Positions 26,039-34,061 of a stretch of DNA of 64,000 nt are shown in pieces. Every line of letters begins with the position of its first letter. The stretch's first letter is position 1. The stretch spans positions 124,001 to 188,000 of the forward strand of contig PBUB01000007.1 in NCBI GenBank assembly GCA_002729885.1. Reading direction: 5' to 3'. This DNA is from Spirochaetaceae bacterium. GTDB lineage: Bacteria; Spirochaetota; Leptospiria; Leptospirales; Leptonemataceae. The position numbers and the translations under genes were made by a program. The notes under the pieces were generated by a model. It worked only from the letters and a program-made list of their open reading frames with translations, did no database searches and had not been told where the DNA came from.

Positions 26039-26950
26039 TCAGCGGAAAGGAAGCGTAGGCGAAAGATCCACCTTTCGCACGGGCACAGCTATCTCAATTC
26101 CTGCTCGAGATAATGCTTTGTGCATGGCCATCAGCCCTTCATGTTTGGCTTCAAAATACCCCTGCTGTCCCGGATATTCGATCCAGTACCGGGCCATGGC
26201 TTTCATTCCATATTCCCCTGCTTCATCCATCAGTACACTGAAATCTGTCTCTGGCATTCTTCGCTCCAGGCCCTCTAAAGCTCCTGTCATTGCAGTGGCT
26301 GCCTTTTCCAGATCGCAATGAAAAGGCAGCATCACAGGAAGATCGATTCGCCTGAGTCCGGTACGGCTGTAATTTTTTAAAGGTTCTCTGTACACCTCTC
26401 GATTGGGGATAACCACAATCTGGCCCTGAGGAGTTCGCAAATCGGCGGCTCCCAGGCCTACTTTGGTTATGGCACCAAAATGACCTCGAATTTCAACAAT
26501 ATCGCCTACGATAAATGGTCTTTGAAAAGCGAGAATAATGCCACTTAAATAGTTGGAAGCTACCTCGCGAAACGCAAAGCCCAGGGCCAGACCCAGGATA
26601 CCGGCCCCGGCAAGCAGGCTGGAAACAGCCCGGTCCAGCTTAAGAACTCCCAGAGCGACGAACAGGCCCAGCACCACCACCAGTATTTGTGCGATTCCAC
26701 CCAGGATGTACACCAGGTTTTCGTTACTGGAAAACCGTTTCAGCAATCGAACTGTGGTACGCCGCATTAGCTTTGCGCCCACGAAAAAAAGAATTAGAAC
26801 GACAATTGCTGCGATTGCGTTGGGAAGACTTACCACCAGGGCGTCGGCCCAGCCCAGCAATTTTAGCTCTAGAAGTTTGTAGACTCTTTGCAAATCCATC
26901 CATGTTAACATAGGAAGTGGAAACTGGAAGTCCAGGGGTTTTGCCTTCAC
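26039..26950 (-). CDS. Small-conductance mechanosensitive channel (MscS family)
   Basis: A 303-residue channel close in size to E. coli MscS (286). Three N-terminal helices are visible: about 38-60 (AIAAIVVLILFFVGAKL), 80-105 (LGGIAQILVVVLGLFVALGVL) and the pore helix with SLLAGAGILGLALGFAFREVASNYLSGIILAF, which has the Gly/Ala packing of TM3. The beta domain contains PFIVGDIVEIRGHFGAITKVGLGAADLRTPQGQIVVIPNREVY, a clear MscS signature, and the alpha/beta C-domain follows. It should release solutes on hypo-osmotic shock. It is alone on its strand, 190 bases after the convergent DHFR-like gene. Confidence 0.93.
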   Translation of the reverse strand: MKAKPLDFQFPLPMLTWMDLQRVYKLLELKLLGWADALVVSLPNAIAAIVVLILFFVGAKLMRRTTVRLLKRFSSNENLVYILGGIAQILVVVLGLFVALGVLKLDRAVSSLLAGAGILGLALGFAFREVASNYLSGIILAFQRPFIVGDIVEIRGHFGAITKVGLGAADLRTPQGQIVVIPNREVYREPLKNYSRTGLRRIDLPVMLPFHCDLEKAATAMTGALEGLERRMPETDFSVLMDEAGEYGMKAMARYWIEYPGQQGYFEAKHEGLMAMHKALSRAGIEIAVPVRKVDLSPTLPFR

Positions 26951-27250
26951 TCTGCACTATAGTTCAGCACGGCCAATTGCCTTCTCTACCTGTGACAAAA
27001 AGACAATCTGGACCTCGGCCTGGGCTTTCCGGCAGTTCCCGGATTCTGGAGCGAACCCTTCTTATGCGAGCGGCAATGTAATCTATATCGCGCACCATCC
27101 CTCCGCTGATTACACTGCGGCCTCGAAATCCATGAACTATCCTGTCTTCGTCCGCTCGCTTATCTACCAATCACCTCTCGGAGGCCTTCCCTCGGCGCAA
27201 CCGGTCCTCTTCTTACCGATCGTATCCCTGGGTCTTAAATCACTCCAGCC
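26951..27250. other. 300-base spacer between mscS and the ABC exporter genes
   Basis: The stretch upstream of mscS contains no gene I can support; a 68-residue reading on the minus strand is Arg-rich without a ribosome-binding site. No terminator with a clear U-tract is seen for the incoming ABC operon. Confidence 0.4.
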
Positions 27251-29830
27251 CTAGCCTTCTTCTCGAATGAGCTGCACCGGCGATGTATGAAATACCTCTC
27301 GACTAATCCATAATCCAATCAATATGTTTAGAATCACCGTACCGGCAAAAAGTAGACTCAGAGAAAAGTAAGGCACGGCAGCATCGCTTTCAAAGAAGTA
27401 GGAAAGCACCGGACGACTTACCACTTCAGCCAGCAGCCATCCTACAACGCATCCCAGGAAGCTCAGAATTCCATACTCATAGGTTAGAATCTTTCGAATA
27501 TCTGATGCGGGAGCCCCCAGAACCTTGAGAAGCATACTTTCCTTGAGCCTCTGAAAGCGCCCGGCTGCAACCGCCCCTACCAGGATAACAATTCCATTGG
27601 CCAGAGTCATATAGGATAGAAACTGAATCACAACGCTGATCCTTTGCATTATGTAGCTGGCATTTCGCACAGCTTCGGAAATATCGATAATGGTAAGATT
27701 GGCAAATTGCTCCACCATCGCCTTCTGGAAATTGACAATGTCCGAATCCAGACGAAAGCTTGCGATGGTCATCCCCGGTGCATTCTCCAGCATACCTGGA
27801 GAAAAAACAAAGTAAGAATTGGGTTTGATGGCCTGCCATTCTACTTCGCGCAGGCTGGTCACTTCTGCATCCAGAGCAATCCCCTGGATATCCATGGTAA
27901 TTTCATCCCCCACTTCTATGCCCAGACGATCCGCCAGGTCTTCATCGATAGATACCTGCTGATTTCCAGGTTTGCCCTGCCAGAATTCTCCATCCGTAAC
28001 CCGTTCCGATGATATCGTATGATCCCTGTAGGTAATTCTGTATTCCCGGGTAAGCAGGCGATCCTCCCAGCTTCGGTTCACAGAATCCGGATCCACACTG
28101 GACTTATCCAGGGTATCTCCATTGATGGCCTGTAACCTGGCTGGAATCATGGGCGCCATGGAGATATCGCTGGCACCTCTTGCTTCAATGAAACCTTGAA
28201 ACTCCCCCAGCTGATCCTTCTGAAGATCGATAACAAATACGTTGGGTAAATCTTCCCGGGTCTCTACATTGATCTCTTCCTGAATTGAATTTTCCAGGAT
28301 GTACACTGCACTCAATAGCAGAATTCCCAGACCAATACTGGTAAGTACGCTGGCTGTTTGATTGCCGGGCCTGTAGAGACTGGCAATTCCATAGGATGCA
28401 TGAACTGACTTTGCAGGAATGATGCGGGCCAATCGCATAACGCCCATGGCAAACAAATACAGTAGTGCGATGCATCCTGCAATAGCCGCGGCAAAACCCA
28501 CAGAGGCCCCGGCAGACTCCGTTTGCCAGTAGACAACGGCGATGACCGAGATCACAGAAAGAAGGGCCACACCCAGAACGATGAGTAATCTACTGCGCTC
28601 TTCTCCTTCTTCAATACTCTTTCGAATCACTCGAAGAGGAGAAACGTTTCGCATACGATACACAGGAATAAGTACAAAGATTGCGCAGGCTACAGATCCA
28701 ATAAGCACCGATTGCAAAAGAGTGATCCAGGAAAATTCCAGTTGGATCTGGACCGGCAGGAGTTCACTACCCAGAGCCGATTTAAGCCAGTCAAATGCCA
28801 GAGGCGGTAACAGACTTCCAGGCAGCGCTCCCAGAAGAGATCCCAGAATTCCAGGAATCATAGAAAGGAAGAAATAGATAGCAAATACCTGGCCAGGGGT
28901 AGCCCCCAGGCTTCGTAGAATCGCTCCGTGCTGCAGCCGATCCTTGAGAAAGACCGAAATTCCGGAACCAATACCCAGGCCTCCCAGAATCAATGTGACT
29001 ATACCTACGATACTCAAGAAATCCGCCACAATTTTGAGAAATCGGCGAAGACTATCTGCCCCCTCTTTTGATGTGCGAATCTCCAGGTTTTCTTCCCGCA
29101 GTGCAGCAGAGAAATATTCAGACTTTACATCCTCTGCTGAAAGGGACTGCGGCAAAAAGAACATCTCATGATAGCGAACGCGGCTTCCTCTCTGTAAAAG
29201 TCCGGTGGCCTCAGCGAACCTCTCACCAATGTAGAGTGATTTGGCATATCCGAATCCCGAAGCAACAGTGCCCGGCTCTGGAACAAAAACACCCAGCACC
29301 CGGAAATCCTTGCTGCCCAGACGAATTCGCTGCCCGGATGATACCTCCATGGATTTGGCCAGGTCCGGATCCAGTATTGCACCTGGCAGTCCATCGGACG
29401 GATTCTGCTGCAGTTTCTGCCAGACCCCCGGAGGATCGGTGCGGATCTCTCCGTAGAAAGGAAAGCCTTCTCCCACGGCTCTTAATCGAGCCAGGGCAGT
29501 AGTTTCCACCTCTTCGCCATCCGCACTGCGCTTTTGCGCCATGGTGTTAAACTCAACCATGGCTGCGGATTGAGCTCCACTATTCAGTAGTTCCTGCTTG
29601 ATCTGAGTGGCCCTGGGCCCGTCCTGCTTTCGCGTGGATTCCAGGATTAAATCGGCCCCCACCAGCCTGCGGGTCTGGGATTCAATACTTCCTTCTACAC
29701 CATTTACTGTGGTCTGAATCAGTGCAATGGCCGCGGTACCCAGAGCAATACTCAGAAAACAGAAGGCTAGCTTTCCCCGGGAGTTTCTAGTTTCTTTCCA
29801 GGCCAGTTCCAGGCCGTAGCTCAGTTTCAT
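27251..29830 (-). CDS. FtsX-like ABC exporter permease (YbbP-like)
   Basis: An 859-residue permease with the layout of E. coli YbbP: one N-terminal helix (LAFCFLSIALGTAAIALIQTTV), a large periplasmic MacB-like domain (about 40-255), three helices of the first FtsX core (from 265, IVTLILGGLGIGSGISVF), an additional pair of helices (about 410-460), a second periplasmic domain (about 500-735), and a second FtsX core (YMTLANGIVILVGAVAAGRF to the end). Such systems extract lipids or lipoproteins from the inner membrane or assist export; YbbAP works next to the TesA thioesterase in enterobacteria. Its start overlaps the ATPase stop by ATGA. It has no adaptor gene nearby, so it is probably not a MacAB pump. 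Confidence 0.88.
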   Translation of the reverse strand: MKLSYGLELAWKETRNSRGKLAFCFLSIALGTAAIALIQTTVNGVEGSIESQTRRLVGADLILESTRKQDGPRATQIKQELLNSGAQSAAMVEFNTMAQKRSADGEEVETTALARLRAVGEGFPFYGEIRTDPPGVWQKLQQNPSDGLPGAILDPDLAKSMEVSSGQRIRLGSKDFRVLGVFVPEPGTVASGFGYAKSLYIGERFAEATGLLQRGSRVRYHEMFFLPQSLSAEDVKSEYFSAALREENLEIRTSKEGADSLRRFLKIVADFLSIVGIVTLILGGLGIGSGISVFLKDRLQHGAILRSLGATPGQVFAIYFFLSMIPGILGSLLGALPGSLLPPLAFDWLKSALGSELLPVQIQLEFSWITLLQSVLIGSVACAIFVLIPVYRMRNVSPLRVIRKSIEEGEERSRLLIVLGVALLSVISVIAVVYWQTESAGASVGFAAAIAGCIALLYLFAMGVMRLARIIPAKSVHASYGIASLYRPGNQTASVLTSIGLGILLLSAVYILENSIQEEINVETREDLPNVFVIDLQKDQLGEFQGFIEARGASDISMAPMIPARLQAINGDTLDKSSVDPDSVNRSWEDRLLTREYRITYRDHTISSERVTDGEFWQGKPGNQQVSIDEDLADRLGIEVGDEITMDIQGIALDAEVTSLREVEWQAIKPNSYFVFSPGMLENAPGMTIASFRLDSDIVNFQKAMVEQFANLTIIDISEAVRNASYIMQRISVVIQFLSYMTLANGIVILVGAVAAGRFQRLKESMLLKVLGAPASDIRKILTYEYGILSFLGCVVGWLLAEVVSRPVLSYFFESDAAVPYFSLSLLFAGTVILNILIGLWISREVFHTSPVQLIREEG

Positions 29831-30603
29831 CGAGAGGCCTTCTTGCGGCTGGTCTTCCCTTTTCGGGTCGATGTTTGGCCGGACTTTCTGGTAGCTTTTC
29901 TGGCTACCTTCGTAGCGGCTTTTTTCGACGACCTCTTCTTATGCACAACGATTTGCTCCACCTGACCGTCCCGTAGTCGAATCTCCCGGTCCGCAAGACC
30001 TGCAAGAGCCGGGTTATGGGTTACCAGTACAAGGGTGCAGTTCTTACGTGTATCCATCAGCAAATCGATCACCGTATCTCCGCTGGCAGAGTCCAGGTTT
30101 CCGGTAGGCTCATCGGCAAATAGAATGGAAGGAGAGGTTACCGATGCCCGGGCAATAGCCACCCGTTGCATTTCACCTCCAGAAAGCTGCGTGGGATAGT
30201 GATTTAAACGATCGGCCAATCCCATTCGTTCAAGCATCCGGGCGGCCCTTTCATCGGCACCGGACTGATCCTGGAGTCTGAGAGGCAGGCTAACATTCTC
30301 CAGAGCAGTCAAAGTGGGAACCAGCTGAAAGTTCTGGAATACAAAACCAATGCGGCTTCCCCGGAAACGTGACAGCCTGGTTTCATCCATGGCATTTAGA
30401 TCCTGCCCTGCCAGCAATACCCTGCCCCTGGTGGGGCGATCCAACCCTGCCAGCAATCCCAGCAGAGTTGATTTTCCACTTCCGGAGGGTCCGGTTATGG
30501 AAACAAATTCACCATCCTCTACTTTAAAACTTACATCATGTAAGACAGTCAGTGCTCTTTCCCCTCTTACATAGTCTCTACCCAGGCCAATTGTTTCGAT
30601 CAT
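29827..30603 (-). CDS. ABC transporter ATP-binding protein (LolD/YbbA-like) with basic tail
   Basis: A 258-residue ATPase. The Walker A is GPSGSGKSTLLGLLAG, the Q-loop is FVFQNFQLVPTLTALENV, the signature is LSGGEMQRVAIARA, Walker B is ILFADEPTGNLDS and the switch His is in LVLVTHNP. It belongs to the LolD/MacB/YbbA class that pairs with FtsX-like permeases. The catalytic domain ends near residue 220; about 37 further residues form a Lys/Arg/Ser/Thr-rich tail resembling histone H1-like repeats, not usual in this family. The ATG lies only nine bases after a candidate -10 box and has no ribosome-binding site, so the message may be leaderless. It is followed by the permease with an ATGA overlap. 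Confidence 0.9.
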   Translation of the reverse strand: MIETIGLGRDYVRGERALTVLHDVSFKVEDGEFVSITGPSGSGKSTLLGLLAGLDRPTRGRVLLAGQDLNAMDETRLSRFRGSRIGFVFQNFQLVPTLTALENVSLPLRLQDQSGADERAARMLERMGLADRLNHYPTQLSGGEMQRVAIARASVTSPSILFADEPTGNLDSASGDTVIDLLMDTRKNCTLVLVTHNPALAGLADREIRLRDGQVEQIVVHKKRSSKKAATKVARKATRKSGQTSTRKGKTSRKKASR

Positions 30604-30612
30604 GTTCCAATG

Positions 30613-30641
30613 AATAAAGGGATTCCTTCTCTACCGGTCAA
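30613..30641 (-). promoter_or_regulatory. Candidate promoter of the YbbA/YbbP-like operon
   Basis: On the minus strand TTGACC (30636-30641) and TTTATT (30613-30618) are separated by exactly 17 bases, a fair sigma-70 match. The -10 box ends nine bases before the ATG, which would give a transcript with almost no leader. Confidence 0.35.
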
Positions 30642-30676
30642 GTAGGGAAAAGATGAGACCGTTTCTCAATTTCATA

Positions 30677-30682
30677 TATAAT
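30677..30682 (+). promoter_or_regulatory. Candidate -10 box of the cbb3 oxidase operon
   Basis: A perfect TATAAT on the plus strand in an AT-rich stretch, about 200 bases before ccoN. The -35 position (TGAGAC) is weak, as expected for an activator-dependent promoter. It would place the start of transcription just before the palindrome at 30698-30711. Confidence 0.3.
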
Positions 30683-30697
30683 CACGTCGCAAAGGGG

Positions 30698-30711
30698 CTT
30701 TCTATAGAAAG
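30698..30711. promoter_or_regulatory. Perfect 14-base palindrome in the cbb3 leader (site 1)
   Basis: CTTTCTATAGAAAG is its own reverse complement. It sits about 16 bases after the TATAAT, the usual position of a repressor operator. It does not match the FNR/Anr consensus TTGAT-N4-ATCAA. Half-site core TTCT is shared with the second palindrome. Confidence 0.45.
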
Positions 30712-30773
30712 AAACTTGTAAGCACTATCGCGCATTGTAAGTAAGACAGGAATCCCTGGTTACTCCATATAAG

Positions 30774-30789
30774 TTCTCTTTAAAGAGAA
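30774..30789. promoter_or_regulatory. Perfect 16-base palindrome in the cbb3 leader (site 2)
   Basis: TTCTCTTTAAAGAGAA is its own reverse complement and lies 92 bases before the ccoN start codon, with its centre 77 bases from the centre of site 1. In RNA it could also form a weak hairpin. A regulator binding both sites is an inference from the similar half-sites. Confidence 0.45.
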
Positions 30790-30881
30790 TGTCGCATACT
30801 ACAAACAAAGGACTCAGGTCCAAATGCGAAACGAACTGTGGATACTGGAGGGTTCGCACCTGATTCCCAAGAGGACCCAAT

Positions 30882-32330
30882 ATGCAGGAACAGACCAACA
30901 CTGCCGGCCACGTGCCGGATTACGACAACCAGATCGTTCGCTGGTGGGTGCTCAGCACCATTTTTTATGGTGTGGCAGCCATGCTTATGGGTGTTATTGC
31001 GGCATTCCAGATGGTTTACCCATCCTGGAACCTGACGCACATACTGCCCAACCTGAGCTTCGGACGAATCCGGCCCGTTCACACAAACGGGATTATCTTC
31101 GGATTTACATTGAGTATTATCTTCGCGACGATGTACTATTCCATCCCGCGTTTACTAAAAACTTCCGTATGGTCCCGAGCCCTGTCTCGAGTCCATTTCT
31201 GGATGTACCAGGTAACCCTTCTGGGCGCCGTTGTGACTTTGCTTCTGGGGTATACCCAGAGCAAGGAATACGCAGAGCTGGAATGGCCGCTGGATTTGAT
31301 TATCGCTGTATGGTGGGTAATCATGTCCCTGAACTTCTTTATGACCATAAAGAATCGTCAGGAAAAGCATATCTATGTAGCCATCTGGTTCTTTATCGCC
31401 ACCTGGGTAACCATCCCAATCCTGTTCATTGTGAACAACCTGGCCATTCCATCCGGCCTGTTTAAATCCTATTCCATCTTCAGTGGAACGACAGATGCAA
31501 ACATTCAGTGGTGGTATGGACACAATGCTGTGGCATTCGTACTCACCACTCCTATCCTGGGAATGATGTATTACTATCTGCCCAAGCATGCCAGGGTTCC
31601 TATTTTCAGTCACAGGATTTCCATTATCCACTTCTGGTCTTTGATCTTCATCTACATCTGGGCCGGACCTCACCACCTTCTGTATTCACCTATTCCAGAC
31701 TGGGCTCAAACCCTGGGGATGGTATTCTCGGTGGCGTTGATCGCACCTTCCTGGGGAGGTATGCTGAATGGATTTCTCACCCTTACCCAGTCTAAAGAGA
31801 AGATTCGCACCGATGCAGTGATTAAATTCATGCTGGTGGCTCTGACCTTCTATGGTATGTCCACGTTCGAAGGGCCTATGATGTCTGTTCGTGCAGTAAA
31901 TACCATTTCGCACAACACAGACTGGACCATCGGACACGTTCACGGTGGCGCTCTTGGCTGGGTGGCAGGAATGGCATTCGTTGCTATCTACTACCTGGTG
32001 CCCAGACTGTGGAACACCAATCTGCATAGCGAAAAACTGGCAGAGGTGCACTTCTGGATGGCATTTGGAGGCATTATCCTCTATGTAGTTTCCATGTGGG
32101 TTTCCGGTGTTACCGAAGGGCTTATGTGGAGAGCTGTGGATGCTACCGGTGCACTCCAGTACGATAAATGGATAGAGATCGTTGAGATCTTGCAGCCCTA
32201 CCGATTGATTCGTGCTCTGGGCGGAACATTGTTCCTGGCAGGATTCCTGCTTCTGATCTACAATATCTGGATGACCATACGCAACGCCGGTTCTGGCTTC
32301 GTTGCTGTGGATCTGCGAGAAAAGGCTTAA
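30882..32330 (+). CDS. ccoN: cbb3-type cytochrome c oxidase subunit I
   Basis: A 482-residue, 12-helix haem-copper oxidase core that reduces O2 to water and pumps protons. AAGAGGA precedes the ATG. Haem and copper ligands are recognisable: His in FGRIRPVHTNGIIFGF (low-spin haem), WWYGHNAVAFVLTTPILGMMYYYLPK with the CuB His and the cbb3-type Tyr region, WAGPHHLLYSPIPDW (two CuB His) and TIGHVHGGALGWVAGM (haem b/b3 His pair). The glutamate-containing STFEGPMMSVRAVN segment is also present. The length is typical of CcoN and no CcoO fusion is seen. It is first in an operon with ccoO, ccoQ and ccoP, preceded by two palindromes that may be operators. High O2 affinity would suit microaerobic growth. 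Confidence 0.97.
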   Translation: MQEQTNTAGHVPDYDNQIVRWWVLSTIFYGVAAMLMGVIAAFQMVYPSWNLTHILPNLSFGRIRPVHTNGIIFGFTLSIIFATMYYSIPRLLKTSVWSRALSRVHFWMYQVTLLGAVVTLLLGYTQSKEYAELEWPLDLIIAVWWVIMSLNFFMTIKNRQEKHIYVAIWFFIATWVTIPILFIVNNLAIPSGLFKSYSIFSGTTDANIQWWYGHNAVAFVLTTPILGMMYYYLPKHARVPIFSHRISIIHFWSLIFIYIWAGPHHLLYSPIPDWAQTLGMVFSVALIAPSWGGMLNGFLTLTQSKEKIRTDAVIKFMLVALTFYGMSTFEGPMMSVRAVNTISHNTDWTIGHVHGGALGWVAGMAFVAIYYLVPRLWNTNLHSEKLAEVHFWMAFGGIILYVVSMWVSGVTEGLMWRAVDATGALQYDKWIEIVEILQPYRLIRALGGTLFLAGFLLLIYNIWMTIRNAGSGFVAVDLREKA

Positions 32331-32350
32331 GCTGAGCCAGGAGAACCAAT

Positions 32351-33214
32351 ATGTCAGAAGAAAATAGCAGAATACCAAAGGAATTAACCTGGTACGAAAA
32401 GCTCAGCGCCAAAGTTGAGTCCCATGGCTTGAAACTGACCATCTGGACCACCATCGCCATTCTGATTGGTGGTGCAGTGGAGATACCTCCCTTCTTTATG
32501 ATGGGCGAGGTCAAAAAGATCGAATCTGTGACTCCTTTCAGCGCTCCTGAACTGGCCGGTCGAGATGTGTATCAGGCAGAAGGATGCTTCTATTGCCATA
32601 CTCAGATGATTCGACCCTTTCGCTGGGAAACTCAGCGATGGGATCCGAACCTGGCTTATGGCGAAGCTCCCTACTCCAAGGCTGGCGAATTCGTTTACGA
32701 TCACCCTTTTCTCTGGGGATCCAAGCGAACCGGTCCGGACCTTTCGCATGAAGCGAGCATTCGCCCCAGCGCTGCCTGGCATGCGGAACACTTGATCAAC
32801 CCCAGGGATGCTGTGGATAATTCGCCCATGCCGGCGTATCCTCATCTGTTTCTGGAGCCTGTAGATGCAGACCAGACCATCGCCAATATGCGAGCCCTGG
32901 CAACCATCGGAGTTCCCTATAAGGCTACGGATTTCCAGCTGGCGAAAAACCTTTTGATCAAAGAATGCTCCGAGCAGGATCAGAAGAACCTGAAGAGAGC
33001 CATGGTAATGAAAGGCTACAGCGAAGCGGAAATTGAAGCAAAGGTCTGCAAACTGGGCGAAGTAGTGCCCATCACCAAAGGTGATGCTCTGGTGAGCTAT
33101 CTACTGAAACTCGGTCGCGATACAACCTCTGTAGCCATGGAAAAAGCTGCAGAAGCGAAAGAGTCCGATGTAGCGAATGCATCAGAGGATTCGGAGGCCC
33201 AGAATGGAAACTGA
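32351..33214 (+). CDS. ccoO: cbb3-type cytochrome c oxidase subunit II (mono-haem c)
   Basis: A 287-residue membrane-anchored cytochrome c that passes electrons to CcoN. One N-terminal helix (about 28-50, TIWTTIAILIGGAVEIPPFFMM) is followed by EGCFYCHTQMIRPF with the haem c motif Cys79-x2-Cys82-His83; PMPAYPHLF supplies the axial Met. A C-terminal extension of about 90 residues (from QLAKNLLIKECSEQD) ends in an acidic Ala/Glu/Ser-rich tail and makes it longer than most CcoO proteins (about 200-240). Two further Cys lie in this part and do not form a haem motif. It is 20 bases downstream of ccoN and overlaps ccoQ by 11 bases. Confidence 0.95.
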   Translation: MSEENSRIPKELTWYEKLSAKVESHGLKLTIWTTIAILIGGAVEIPPFFMMGEVKKIESVTPFSAPELAGRDVYQAEGCFYCHTQMIRPFRWETQRWDPNLAYGEAPYSKAGEFVYDHPFLWGSKRTGPDLSHEASIRPSAAWHAEHLINPRDAVDNSPMPAYPHLFLEPVDADQTIANMRALATIGVPYKATDFQLAKNLLIKECSEQDQKNLKRAMVMKGYSEAEIEAKVCKLGEVVPITKGDALVSYLLKLGRDTTSVAMEKAAEAKESDVANASEDSEAQNGN

Positions 33215-33404
33215 AATCTGGATGGGGATCTATAAAGGCTTACGCCTTCCCCTGCTGGGTATGATACTTCTCTTTATTGCCTGGTACGTTTATCGTCCGG
33301 GCAAGAAGAAGGAACTGGAAGCGGCCAAATACGATATGCTGGACGATGAGATCGATACCGGCCTGTCCGAGGAATACCGCAACCGGGATAAGGAGGCAGT
33401 ATAA
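33204..33404 (+). CDS. ccoQ: cbb3 oxidase small subunit CcoQ/FixQ-like
   Basis: A 66-residue membrane peptide. GGAGG six bases before the ATG at 33204 fixes the start inside the last codons of ccoO. One helix (about 12-29, LRLPLLGMILLFIAWYVY) is followed by RPGKKKELEAAKYDMLDDEID, the usual CcoQ pattern of a basic edge and acidic soluble tail. CcoQ stabilises the association of CcoP with the NO core. The tail is somewhat longer than in proteobacterial CcoQ. Stop and next start share one base (TAATG). Confidence 0.85.
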   Translation: METEIWMGIYKGLRLPLLGMILLFIAWYVYRPGKKKELEAAKYDMLDDEIDTGLSEEYRNRDKEAV

Positions 33405-33952
33405 TGGCAGATTTTCAAGAAGTAAGAGATGATGAAGAGATTTACGAGGGACGCGGCTGGCTACCTACCTGGTGGACCTTGATGCTGATTGCCGGTATCG
33501 TCTTTGGAGTAGTCTATGTTCTCTGGACCCATGGTCTGGAAGGATGGGATCAAGAGAAGGGTTATGAGCAGGAAGTTGCCGATTATCAGAAGCAATTTCC
33601 CGAAGCCATGAACCTGAACAAGATCACTCTGAACGAAGAAGGTGCAAATCCACTGCGCGGCGATGCTGAAGCCATCGAAGCCGGCCAGAGCCACTTCCAG
33701 TCCAAATGTGCTGCCTGTCATGGTAACGATGCGAAAGGCCGAGTGGGCCCGGATCTTACCGATGCCACATGGTTGCACGGTAACTCGGATGAAGTAGTTT
33801 TTGGTCTGGTGATGAACGGAATCCAGGGAAATCAGAAGATGCTGGAAACCGGAGGCAATATGCCCGCTCATAATCGCAGCCTGGGCAGCACGAAAGTGCT
33901 CCAGGTGATGGCATGGCTGGCCAAAATGAATCCCAGTCTCAAAACCAAATAG
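33404..33952 (+). CDS. ccoP: cbb3 oxidase subunit III with a single haem c
   Basis: A 182-residue membrane-anchored cytochrome c. One helix (about 21-43, TLMLIAGIVFGVVYVLWTHGL) precedes a soluble domain with SKCAACHGNDAKGRVGPDL (Cys102, Cys105, His106) and the axial Met in GGNMPAHNRSLG. Standard CcoP has about 300 residues and two haem c domains; only one CxxCH is present here, and the protein is shorter by about one such domain. The electron input route therefore probably differs, with a soluble cytochrome c feeding the single haem (inference). The N-terminal sequence EGRGWLPTWW is in the place of the EYDNPLPRWW motif of typical CcoP. A hairpin follows the gene. Confidence 0.93.
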   Translation: MADFQEVRDDEEIYEGRGWLPTWWTLMLIAGIVFGVVYVLWTHGLEGWDQEKGYEQEVADYQKQFPEAMNLNKITLNEEGANPLRGDAEAIEAGQSHFQSKCAACHGNDAKGRVGPDLTDATWLHGNSDEVVFGLVMNGIQGNQKMLETGGNMPAHNRSLGSTKVLQVMAWLAKMNPSLKTK

Positions 33953-34000
33953 TTTTTGGAGACGTAGTTTCCAGGTTCAATAAAGATAGATTAATTATAA

Positions 34001-34023
34001 AGCGGAGGGTTACTCCCTCCGCT
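34001..34023 (+). terminator. Hairpin between ccoP and ccoG
   Basis: A perfect 9-base inverted repeat (34001-34009 with 34015-34023) and a five-base loop, followed by the T-rich TCCTTTC. The U-tract is imperfect, so it may be a partial terminator or an RNA stabiliser that sets a higher level for the structural ccoNOQP part than for the maturation genes downstream. Confidence 0.6.
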
Positions 34024-34061
34024 TCCTTTCGGAAGAGCAAGACCCCACCTGGGAGGACATC

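Noticed and set aside
26964-27170. 68-residue Arg-rich reading on the minus strand just upstream of mscS
   Set aside because: No ribosome-binding site, no recognisable domain, composition like a random frame; kept only as spacer.
30604-30881. FNR/Anr box (TTGAT-N4-ATCAA) in the cbb3 promoter region
   Set aside because: Looked for on both strands; no sequence with both half-sites is present.
30824-31465. 213-codon plus-strand frame overlapping the start of ccoN
   Set aside because: A different frame of the same strand as ccoN; the ccoN frame carries the haem and copper ligands.
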